64,000 nucleotides of DNA from Moraxellaceae bacterium (GTDB lineage Bacteria; Pseudomonadota; Gammaproteobacteria; Pseudomonadales; Moraxellaceae), in the NCBI GenBank assembly GCA_024234595.1, contig JACKNZ010000009.1:62001-126000 (forward strand), in the 5' to 3' direction. Both the position numbers and the translations under genes were made by a program. The notes under the pieces are model-generated. The model saw only the letters and a program-made list of their open reading frames with translations. It made no database searches and was not told where the DNA came from. This document shows positions 52,346 through 60,153 of this stretch, in pieces; the first letter of the stretch is position 1, and every line of letters starts with the position of its first letter.

Positions 52346-54043
52346 CTATTTAAACAACAGCCCCCACACCACAAAGTGGCTTAACAACAACAAAGCACAC
52401 AAAACTTGCCAAAACAACACGGGGTTTTGCTCAATCCACGGTTTGCTTTTGAGAGTGAGATGGGTATTGGGGCGTTCGAGGTCGGTTAAAAACTCACTCA
52501 AATCGCCATAACGATGTTCGGGATTTAGGCTTAATGCTTGAGCCAATGCAGCGTCCACCCATAAGGGAATATGCGGATTATATAAACAGGCACTACTATA
52601 ACGTAACTTACGAAAATCACTCGGTGTTTTAGCGTCTTTGTACGAAGCTCCATAAGGATAATGACCCGTTAATAGTTCGTACAAGGTGACAGCAAGACTA
52701 AATTGGTCGGCGCGGCCATCACGCGCTAAACCAAGGGCGTATTCTGGGGCGGCATATTCCGCAGCACCAGCCCGCAAACTCAAGCTTTCACTTAAACTGC
52801 CAATCGTTGCGCTACCAAAATCAATTAACTTAAGTTGACCCGATGTCGTCAAAAATAGATTGTCGGGTTTAACATCTTGATGCAATGTTTCGCGGCGATG
52901 CAAGGCACGTAAGGCTCTAATGGCAGGTTTAGCAAAGTTAATAATCGTTTGGACGGGCGCATCAGGATGTTGCTTGCGCCATGTGCGTAAACTTTGACCT
53001 TCTAAATATTCTTGTACCAAATACAAATAACGCCGTGTTTGTGGCGGAGTATAGGTTTTAACAATATCAGGATGATGAAAACGCTGTCCTATCCATTCTT
53101 CACGCTGAAAAGCTTGCAGGGCATCAATATCATCATTCAAATTAGGGGAGGGAGTTTTAAGTAAATAAATTTGCTTGTCGTGTTTGTGTTTGACCTTATA
53201 CACATGACTACGGGCGTTAATTTGGATTTCTGCTTCTATGACATAATCATCAATACAATCGCCAATGCTCAGTTCTGGTGGTAGTGGCGCAAGTTGGGTG
53301 GCTAATAGATTTTGATGATTATCCGCCACCAAGTCCACAATCTCTAATAATTGGCAGGAACGATTATCGTCACTATGATGGCTTTCGGCACAGGCCAGTA
53401 ATTCTTCACAACGAGCTTCTAAGGTTTCGCTACGAGTAGCAATTATCGCTTTTAATTCTTTTTCGGGAATAAAGGCATGAATACCATCGGTACTGAGCAA
53501 ATAAATATCGCCAATTTCTACTTCAAACTCTAAGTAATCCACATCGACCCGCCAGTCCATCCCCAAGGCCCGCGTGAGTTGATTGCCGTTGCGAGTAATA
53601 ATGGCGTGGTCTTTGGTTATACACTCCCATTCATTATGACGCAAACGCCACAAACGACTATCACCAACATGAAAAACATGCGCCGTTGTGCCACGAATAA
53701 TTAAGGCGGTAAAGGTAGTTAAAAAACCTTGATTATGATGATGATAGTGTTGCCCTTGACCATGCAACCAACGATTGAGCGCGGCAATTACCTTTAAGCC
53801 TGCGGTTTTGACTGACCATGTGGCAGGGGTGGCAAAAAAATCACTTAAAAAATTAGTGACGCTGGTTTCGGCAGCGATACGTCCACCTTCAGCACTGCTA
53901 AGGCCATCGGCAATGGCTGCGGCAAGGGTATAATTAGAAGCACCATGTCCATGAGGAATATGCACACCCACGGCATCATCATTGGTTTTTTTGGGGCCAA
54001 TATGTGAAATTTGGGCTGCATTGACTTTGAGAGTGTGTGTCAT
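52346..54043 (-). CDS. Fused PP2C phosphatase / Ser-Thr protein kinase
   Basis: A 565-residue two-headed signalling protein. A PP2C domain occupies about 1-240, with AAIADGLSSAEGG, HVGDSRLWRL and STDGIHAF. A Hanks-type kinase follows at about 270-530; the catalytic loop is LHQDVKPDNLFL and the metal motif is LIDFGSAT. The activation region continues SLRAGAAEYAAPEYA. A C-terminal membrane helix (about 542-562, VLCALLLLSHFVVWGLLF) anchors it. It lies behind narK on the same strand, a position I recall for such proteins in gammaproteobacterial nas clusters. Its target is unknown. Confidence 0.88.
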   Translation of the reverse strand: MTHTLKVNAAQISHIGPKKTNDDAVGVHIPHGHGASNYTLAAAIADGLSSAEGGRIAAETSVTNFLSDFFATPATWSVKTAGLKVIAALNRWLHGQGQHYHHHNQGFLTTFTALIIRGTTAHVFHVGDSRLWRLRHNEWECITKDHAIITRNGNQLTRALGMDWRVDVDYLEFEVEIGDIYLLSTDGIHAFIPEKELKAIIATRSETLEARCEELLACAESHHSDDNRSCQLLEIVDLVADNHQNLLATQLAPLPPELSIGDCIDDYVIEAEIQINARSHVYKVKHKHDKQIYLLKTPSPNLNDDIDALQAFQREEWIGQRFHHPDIVKTYTPPQTRRYLYLVQEYLEGQSLRTWRKQHPDAPVQTIINFAKPAIRALRALHRRETLHQDVKPDNLFLTTSGQLKLIDFGSATIGSLSESLSLRAGAAEYAAPEYALGLARDGRADQFSLAVTLYELLTGHYPYGASYKDAKTPSDFRKLRYSSACLYNPHIPLWVDAALAQALSLNPEHRYGDLSEFLTDLERPNTHLTLKSKPWIEQNPVLFWQVLCALLLLSHFVVWGLLFK

Positions 54044-54133
54044 GCGAGTCTCTGAGTGATATGCTTTTGAGAAATTCTTTAGTGTAAAAAACTTGTCAAA
54101 AACATATAGGGAGGATTATTTGTGTTAATAATC

Positions 54134-54183
54134 CTTTCGACTCCGCTCAGGGTAAGCCTTCGCATGGGCTGAGGGAGTCGAAG
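54134..54183. repeat. REP-like palindrome between kinase and narK
   Basis: CTTTCGACTCCGCTCAGGG and CTGAGGGAGTCGAAG form an inverted repeat about 50 bases long. Same family as the repeats around tnpB. Confidence 0.8.
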
Positions 54184-54205
54184 CCTATTTGTTAGATAAT
54201 ATTGC

Positions 54206-55681
54206 TTATTCAACAGCAATTAAATGAACATTACCTTGTTCGTCTTTTTCGACCATATGGCCTTTAGGTTCATCAATAAATAATGCACCTGTTAAGGCTA
54301 AGGCCGATACGCCTGCCAATACCCAAAAGAAGTGGATTGGGCTGACCATACTCAGGATGGTTAAGAAGGTAACCCCACCGACATTACCATAAGCACCTGC
54401 CATACCTGCAATTTGACCCGTCATACGGCGTTGAATTAACGGTACAACCGAATAAACAGCACCACAAGCACCTTGTACAAATACCGAGGTAGCTAATACG
54501 GTGGCAATAGCCATGGGTAAAGCCCATGCACCGCTCATTTGCGACATAGCGGCGTAGCCAATGGTTTGACCCAACAAGCAGATAATTAGCATTTTGCGAC
54601 GACCATAAGAGTCAGAAAACAAACCGCCACCGGGACGAGCAAACAAGTTCATTACCGCAAAACAACCTGCGGTCATGCCTGCATAAACAGGGCTAATGTG
54701 GAAGGTGTCAATAAAGAATAGCGGTAACATCGAAACTACAGCAAGTTCTGAACCAAAACAGGCCATATACGCAACGTTTAAAATAGCGACTTGTTTGAAT
54801 TTATAACCGCCATTAGTTGGGGCAACATGGTCTTTATCAAACAGATGCTTGTTAACGTGCCAAATTTTTGTCCATTGATAAAAGGCTAAGGCCGCAATCA
54901 CGACATAGGCAATTAGGGCGTTATCGGCAGATAACAAGTTTAAGCCAGAAGGGGATAAACGCCATGTTAACAAAGCCAAGGCTAAATATAAGGGCACGTT
55001 CATTAGGGCATAAAACACAAAGTCACTTTTGCTGCTAACTTCTAATCCACCTGCTTTTTGAGGTTTAAAATAGGTTGAGCCTTCGGGAGTGTCGCGTACG
55101 CCACGATAAAAAATCACGCTGTAAATAATGGCAATAATACCAGTCGAAGCGATAGCATAACGCCAGCCATCTTCACCACCAAAAGCCAAGGCTAAAACGG
55201 GCATACTCATACTGGCAACAGCCGCGCCAAAGTTACCCCAACCACCATATACGCCTTCGGCAATACCGACTTCACGCGCAGGAAACCACTCACTTACTAA
55301 GCGAATGCCAATCACAAAACCAGCACCCACAAAGCCTAATAAAAAGCGAGAAATGGCTAACCATTCAAAGGATTGAGCAGCCGCGAACAACAAGCATAAT
55401 GCACCGCACAATGCTAATAAAAAGCTATAACTTTTACGAGGGCCAAATTTATCAACTAAGACACCAATTAAAATACGCGCTGGAATGGTAATCGCGACAT
55501 TGAGCATCAAAATCGCTTTGACCTGTGCAGGTGTTAGGTCAAAGTATTCTTTCATCACAGGCATTAACGGTGCGTGAGCAAACCAGATTAAAAAAGTAAT
55601 AAAAAAAGCTAACCAAGTGTAATGTAAGGTGCGGATTCTGGGTTCGCTCCATTTAAAGAGCGGTATTGTTTTTAAAGCCAT
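54206..55681 (-). CDS. narK: NarK-family nitrate/nitrite MFS transporter
   Basis: Inner-membrane nitrate/nitrite porter of the NNP family. The ATG at 55681 (MALKTIPLFKWSEPRIRTLH) is chosen over an upstream TTG or GTG-type extension; it gives 491 residues with about twelve helices. The nitrate signature is visible twice: YGGWGNFGAAVAS and AGAYGNVGGVTFL. A central loop (about 235-320) is longer than in E. coli NarK. It is divergent from the reductase operon, has a roughly 200-base leader and a sigma-54 promoter, and is followed by the phosphatase/kinase. Confidence 0.93.
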   Translation of the reverse strand: MALKTIPLFKWSEPRIRTLHYTWLAFFITFLIWFAHAPLMPVMKEYFDLTPAQVKAILMLNVAITIPARILIGVLVDKFGPRKSYSFLLALCGALCLLFAAAQSFEWLAISRFLLGFVGAGFVIGIRLVSEWFPAREVGIAEGVYGGWGNFGAAVASMSMPVLALAFGGEDGWRYAIASTGIIAIIYSVIFYRGVRDTPEGSTYFKPQKAGGLEVSSKSDFVFYALMNVPLYLALALLTWRLSPSGLNLLSADNALIAYVVIAALAFYQWTKIWHVNKHLFDKDHVAPTNGGYKFKQVAILNVAYMACFGSELAVVSMLPLFFIDTFHISPVYAGMTAGCFAVMNLFARPGGGLFSDSYGRRKMLIICLLGQTIGYAAMSQMSGAWALPMAIATVLATSVFVQGACGAVYSVVPLIQRRMTGQIAGMAGAYGNVGGVTFLTILSMVSPIHFFWVLAGVSALALTGALFIDEPKGHMVEKDEQGNVHLIAVE

Positions 55682-55854
55682 ACTAAAAGCCTCGCAACGG
55701 TAAAGGCACAACACAAGAGAGCAAGAAACCGTAAAAACAGTTACGCGCCACCCCTGATATTTATTGCGCAAGAAAACACCACTAGCCAATGACGCAGACT
55801 AAGACGGTATCGTTTTTAGAACTGAGGTATCTGCTCAAGCTCTGTTTTCAGGGA

Positions 55855-55874
55855 TAAACGCGCCGTTGCGTTTA
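55855..55874 (-). promoter_or_regulatory. Hexaloop hairpin at start of the narK leader
   Basis: On the minus strand, TAAACGC-AACGGC-GCGTTTA is a perfect seven-pair hairpin with a six-base loop carrying A1 and G4, the ANTAR-target hexaloop rule. It begins a few bases after the predicted sigma-54 start site. A second hexaloop hairpin, needed for the full motif, was not clearly found. Confidence 0.45.
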
Positions 55875-55889
55875 ACATGGTTTTTCAAA

Positions 55890-55905
55890 TGCAAACTCTG
55901 TGCCA
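55890..55905 (-). promoter_or_regulatory. Sigma-54 promoter for narK
   Basis: Minus strand TGGCACAGAGTTTGCA matches the sigma-54 -24/-12 consensus at all key positions (GG and GC ten bases apart). Confidence 0.75.
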
Positions 55906-55972
55906 TATTGTATAAAGGCTTGGTATCACTGGCTTTGCTATTTAATTGTCAAATAAGTCATTTGTGTTTTTA

Positions 55973-56019
55973 TGGTGCGAGTTGTGGCTTGTTATGGCGC
56001 AATGATTGTTTATGGTGCG
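55973..56019 (+). promoter_or_regulatory. Repeated TGGTGC-type half-sites between divergent nas promoters
   Basis: TGGTGCG, TGGCGCA and TGGTGCG occur at 55973, 55995 and 56013, about two helical turns apart. Each resembles one arm of an NtrC site (TGCACC...GGTGCA). They lie between the two sigma-54 promoters as enhancers would. Confidence 0.4.
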
Positions 56020-56057
56020 TATTGTTAAAAAAGCCATCGCAAAAACACAATATAAAA

Positions 56058-56073
56058 TGGCATATATCTTGCT
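56058..56073 (+). promoter_or_regulatory. Sigma-54 promoter for the nitrate reductase operon
   Basis: TGGCATATATCTTGCT matches TGGCAyrNNNNTTGCw, 40 bases before the first reductase gene. Confidence 0.75.
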
Positions 56074-56113
56074 TGGTACGGCCTAAGATTGAGGCTTTAG
56101 AAGACGTTTTGAC

Positions 56114-57313
56114 ATGAAAAAGCAAAAATTAGTAGTGATTGGTAATGGCATGGCAGGTATGCGTACCGTTGAAGAGTTATTAACGCTCGCTCCTGAGTTG
56201 TACGACATTACTGTGATTGGCAAAGAGCCTCATGGTAATTACAACCGAATCATGTTGTCACCAGTCTTGGCGGGTGAAAAAGAATTTGAAGATATCGTCT
56301 TGCATACGCCTAAATGGTATAAAAAACAAGGGATTACCTTGGTTTCTGGTCAAGTGGTTGTTGATGTTAATCGTAAAAAGAAGCAAGTGATTACCGATGC
56401 TGGACTCAGTTTTGACTATGACCGTTTATTATTAGCCACTGGCTCAGTCCCCTTTATTGTGCCTGTTCCCAATCATAATCATAGCTGTGTATTAAGTTTT
56501 AGAGATATTCGTGATGTTCACAATATGTTGGCGATTACTCAATTTAAAAAACGTGTCGCGGTAATTGGTGGCGGTTTATTGGGCTTAGAGGCGGCCAATG
56601 GTTTGTTAAAACGGGGTGTTGATGTCACTGTTATTCACGATATGCCTTGTTTGATGAATCGTCAATTGGATAGCGAAGCTGCCCATTTGTTGCAAAAGCA
56701 GCTCGAAGACAATGGTATGAAGTTTAGAATGGGGGCGATGACCAAAGAGATTGTTGCGGTAGATGATGGTCATTTAAGTCATATTGCCTTCAAAAATGGC
56801 GAAGATTTACCGACTGATTTAGTGATTATGGCGGTAGGTATTCGTCCTAATGTGGCTTTAGCTAAACAAATGGGCTTGCAAGTCGATAAAGCAATTTTGG
56901 TCAATGACACCATGCAAACCTTTGACCCGAGTATTTATGCCGTGGGTGAATGTGTGCAACATCGTGGCGCATTATTTGGTTTAGTTGCGCCGTTGTATGA
57001 GCAAGCCAAAGTCTGTGCTACGCATTTAGCCGAAATTGGTATTGGTCGTTATGTACAAAAAGCTACTGCCACAACGCTAAAAGTCAGTGGCGTAAATTTA
57101 TTCTCTGCGGGAGATTTTTCGGGGGCAAATGCCGAGACGATTGTATTAAGAGATTCATCAAGTAGTGTTTATAAGCGATTATTTATTAAAGAGAATAAAT
57201 TAGTCGGTGCGGTGCTATTTGGTGATGTTCAAGATGGAAATTGGTATTTTGATTTAATTAAGCAGCAACAAGATATTTCCAATATTCGTGCTGATTTAGT
57301 GTTTGGCCAATAG
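56114..57313 (+). CDS. nasC: Assimilatory nitrate reductase electron-transfer subunit (NasC type)
   Basis: FAD- and NADH-binding protein that feeds electrons to the catalytic nitrate reductase. In 399 residues it shows the FAD motif VIGNGMAGMRTVEEL at the N-terminus, LLLATGSVPFIVP, the NADH motif VIGGGLLGLEAANGL and IYAVGECVQHRG. It resembles the NirB reductase module and the Klebsiella NasC subunit but lacks the BFD and rubredoxin parts. It starts the nas operon and lies 11 bases before nasA. Confidence 0.83.
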   Translation: MKKQKLVVIGNGMAGMRTVEELLTLAPELYDITVIGKEPHGNYNRIMLSPVLAGEKEFEDIVLHTPKWYKKQGITLVSGQVVVDVNRKKKQVITDAGLSFDYDRLLLATGSVPFIVPVPNHNHSCVLSFRDIRDVHNMLAITQFKKRVAVIGGGLLGLEAANGLLKRGVDVTVIHDMPCLMNRQLDSEAAHLLQKQLEDNGMKFRMGAMTKEIVAVDDGHLSHIAFKNGEDLPTDLVIMAVGIRPNVALAKQMGLQVDKAILVNDTMQTFDPSIYAVGECVQHRGALFGLVAPLYEQAKVCATHLAEIGIGRYVQKATATTLKVSGVNLFSAGDFSGANAETIVLRDSSSSVYKRLFIKENKLVGAVLFGDVQDGNWYFDLIKQQQDISNIRADLVFGQ

Positions 57314-57324
57314 GAGTATCTGTG

Positions 57325-60000
57325 ATGCAAACAAAACAAACAGTGCATACCACTTGTGCTTATTGTGGTGTTGGATGCGGCATTAAAGCCACGATAGAAG
57401 ATAACAGTAAACGCATTGTTACCATTCAAGGTGATAGCGAGCATCCTGCAAATTATGGTCGTTTATGTTCTAAAGGTTCATCTTTAGGTGAAACCATTAG
57501 TTTAGAAGGGCGTTTATTAGAGCCACAAATTGCAGGACAAAATGTTGCTTGGCCAACAGCAATTGATAAAGTAGCCAATGAATTTAAACGGATTATTGCG
57601 GAACATGGCAAAGAGTCCGTGGCATTTTATGTGTCAGGTCAGATTTTGACTGAAGATTATTATGTCGCCAATAAACTGATGAAAGGTTATATCGGCACAG
57701 CCAATATTGATACCAACTCGCGTTTGTGTATGTCATCGGCGGTGGCAGGTCACAAGCGAGCTTTTGGTGCCGATACTGTACCAGCATCTTATGCCGATTT
57801 TGAGCATGCCAATTTGATTGTGTTGGTGGGTTCAAATACCGCATGGTGTCATCCCATTATCTTCCAACGCATTAAAGCCATTAAAGCACAACGTCCTGAG
57901 CTAAAAATTGTGGTGGTTGACCCACGCGAAACAGCCACCAATGAAATTGCCGATTTACATTTGCCGATTAAAGCAGGCATGGATGTTTTATTGTTTAATG
58001 CTTTATTGGTGAAGTTGGCCGAAAAAAATGCCTTAGACCCTCAATATATCTCTCAATATACCGTTGATTTTGAAAAGGCTTTTTCTGCTGCTAATAAAGA
58101 TGTGGCTGATGTAGCAACCCTTGCTGAGCGTATTGGTGTTGATAGCCAAAGCTTAGCTACTTTCTTTGATTGGTTTTGTCAAACAGAAAAAACCATGACT
58201 TGTTTTTCGATGGGAGTTAATCAATCCAGTGCCGGCACAGACAAAGTAAATGCCATTATTAACTGTCATTTAGCGACAGGCCGTATTGGCAAAGCAGGTG
58301 CTTCTCCGTTTTCCTTAACAGGTCAACCCAATGCCATGGGCGGTCGTGAAGTAGGCGGTTTGGCCAATATGTTGGCGGCACACATGGACATCGAAAATCC
58401 TGTACATCGTGAGCGAGTCCAACGATTTTGGCAATCGCCTGTCATTGCTGATAAGAGTGGCTTAAAAGCCGTTGATTTATTTGATGCCATGTATGAGGGC
58501 AAAATTAAAGCCGTCTGGATTATGGCGACTAATCCTGTGGTGTCTTTACCCAATGCCGATAAAGTGCGTGCGGCTTTAGAAAAGTGCGAATTGGTTGTGG
58601 TCTCGGATTGTATTGCCGATACCGATACCACACGCTTAGCCGATGTGTTGTTACCCAGTTTGGGTTGGGGGGAAAAAGACGGCACAGTCACCAACTCCGA
58701 ACGGCGAATTTCGCGTCAACGTGGCTTTTTGCCAGCACCTGCCCAAGCCAAACCTGATTGGTGGGCATTGAGCCAAGTGGCACAAGCCATGGGCTTTGAA
58801 GGCTTTGATTATCAAACACCTGCGGATGTGTTTAATGAGCATGTTGCCTTATCAGCGTTTGAAAATGATGCAAGCATTGAGTCGGGTTTACGCGATTTTA
58901 ACTTGGTGGGTTTAGGTCAGTTAGATACTGAGCAATATAATGCTTTACAACCCATTCAATGGCCAGTGTTAAGTAAAGACCAAGGTACAGAGCGTTTATT
59001 TGCCCAAGGTCAATTTTATACGCCCAATCGTTTGGCTAAATTTGTACCTTTAACCAGTCGTGCACCAAAAAATGCATTAAGTGCAGAATTCCCATTTGTT
59101 TTAAATACAGGCCGTATTCGTGATCAATGGCACACCATGACTCGGACAGGATTAACACCAAGATTGTTGCAACATATTGGTGAACCTTATGCCGAATTGC
59201 ACCCAAATGATGCAAAAAAACTTTCTATTCAAGCAGGTGATCTAGTAGAAATCAGTTCAACGTGGGGTAAAGCGGTAGTCAGGGCGCAATTAAGCGATGG
59301 TCAACGTCAAGGCTCGGTGTTTGTGCCTATGCATTGGACAGGTGTGTTAACGCGTCAATCGCGTGTGGGTGCGGTGGTCAATCCTGCGGTTGATCCTGTC
59401 TCTGGTCAACCTGAAAATAAACACACTCCCGTGAAAGTGAGCCGTTTTAAGGCAGCATGGCATGGCTATTTATTAAGTACAACGCCTTTAAACTTGCCAG
59501 AGTGTGATTATGCGGTAGCAATACGCTTAGAAAATGGCTGGCGTTATGAATTGGCACATCATCAAAAACCGCATGATTGCTTAGATTGGGCAAGTGTATG
59601 GTTGCAACAACCCCAAGGGCAACGCCTTGAATATCAAGACAGTAGTATTGGTCAACAACGCTATGCATGGTTAGAAGGGGACAAATTAACGGCATTAGCT
59701 TTTTTTGGTGCAGAAGCTGATTTACCGCCACGGGCATGGTTAATGTCTTTATTAAATCAACCTTTAGATAAACTCAGTCGTCGAGCATTGTTGTCTGGCA
59801 AGCCAGCAGACCCGAGTGCCGATGTTGGACGAATTATTTGTGCCTGTTTTGGGGTGGGCGAAAACACCATTGTACGCAACATTGAAAAAGAAAAGCTCTG
59901 TAGCGTGGCCGAAATAGGTAAATGTTTAAAAGCAGGAACAAATTGTGGTTCGTGTCAGCCTGAGCTAAAAAAACTTTTGGAGCAAACAGCAGTCGCATAA
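57325..60000 (+). CDS. nasA: Assimilatory nitrate reductase catalytic subunit
   Basis: Molybdopterin enzyme that reduces nitrate to nitrite, cytoplasmic. The N-terminal 4Fe-4S site is TTCAYCGVGCGIKATI with the fourth Cys in GRLCSKGSS. Molybdopterin-binding stretches include NIDTNSRLCMSSAVAGHKRA, GWGEKDGTVTNSERRISRQR and NTGRIRDQWHTMTRTG. The C-terminus adds a BFD-like 2Fe-2S domain (ICACFGVGENTI and TNCGSCQPELKK). The ATG at 57325 gives 891 residues; AGGAG is eight bases upstream, and a GTG three bases earlier is also possible. Confidence 0.94.
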   Translation: MQTKQTVHTTCAYCGVGCGIKATIEDNSKRIVTIQGDSEHPANYGRLCSKGSSLGETISLEGRLLEPQIAGQNVAWPTAIDKVANEFKRIIAEHGKESVAFYVSGQILTEDYYVANKLMKGYIGTANIDTNSRLCMSSAVAGHKRAFGADTVPASYADFEHANLIVLVGSNTAWCHPIIFQRIKAIKAQRPELKIVVVDPRETATNEIADLHLPIKAGMDVLLFNALLVKLAEKNALDPQYISQYTVDFEKAFSAANKDVADVATLAERIGVDSQSLATFFDWFCQTEKTMTCFSMGVNQSSAGTDKVNAIINCHLATGRIGKAGASPFSLTGQPNAMGGREVGGLANMLAAHMDIENPVHRERVQRFWQSPVIADKSGLKAVDLFDAMYEGKIKAVWIMATNPVVSLPNADKVRAALEKCELVVVSDCIADTDTTRLADVLLPSLGWGEKDGTVTNSERRISRQRGFLPAPAQAKPDWWALSQVAQAMGFEGFDYQTPADVFNEHVALSAFENDASIESGLRDFNLVGLGQLDTEQYNALQPIQWPVLSKDQGTERLFAQGQFYTPNRLAKFVPLTSRAPKNALSAEFPFVLNTGRIRDQWHTMTRTGLTPRLLQHIGEPYAELHPNDAKKLSIQAGDLVEISSTWGKAVVRAQLSDGQRQGSVFVPMHWTGVLTRQSRVGAVVNPAVDPVSGQPENKHTPVKVSRFKAAWHGYLLSTTPLNLPECDYAVAIRLENGWRYELAHHQKPHDCLDWASVWLQQPQGQRLEYQDSSIGQQRYAWLEGDKLTALAFFGAEADLPPRAWLMSLLNQPLDKLSRRALLSGKPADPSADVGRIICACFGVGENTIVRNIEKEKLCSVAEIGKCLKAGTNCGSCQPELKKLLEQTAVA

Positions 60001-60037
60001 TCAAATCATACCAATGGCGGTTCTTATTTTTTACCCT

Positions 60038-60055
60038 GCAAACAACGGCGTTTGC
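60038..60055 (+). promoter_or_regulatory. AACGGC hexaloop hairpin before nirB
   Basis: GCAAAC-AACGGC-GTTTGC, six pairs, carries the same hexaloop as the narK leader hairpin. A terminator-like GTCAT/ATGAC stem with a TTTT follows at 60072-60094. It lies upstream of the sigma-54-like site, so it would act on transcripts reading through from nasA. Confidence 0.4.
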
Positions 60056-60081
60056 GCGACTTTGTATAGTTGTCATCATTT

Positions 60082-60097
60082 TGGCATGACTTTTGTA
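60082..60097 (+). promoter_or_regulatory. Candidate sigma-54 promoter for nirB
   Basis: TGGCATGACTTTTGTA has -24 TGGCA and a -12 of TTGTA, one base from the TTGCw consensus. It overlaps the terminator-like stem noted above, so one of the two readings may be accidental. Confidence 0.55.
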
Positions 60098-60153
60098 TAA
60101 AGCCAATTATTCACGTTTACACGCCAGCAGTTGTGAGTGGCAGGAGAGAAAAG

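Noticed and set aside
55866..56117. Plus-strand frame of 83 codons in the narK-nasC gap
   Set aside because: It runs over both sigma-54 promoters and the half-sites, is Cys/Trp/Leu-rich and has no ribosome binding site.
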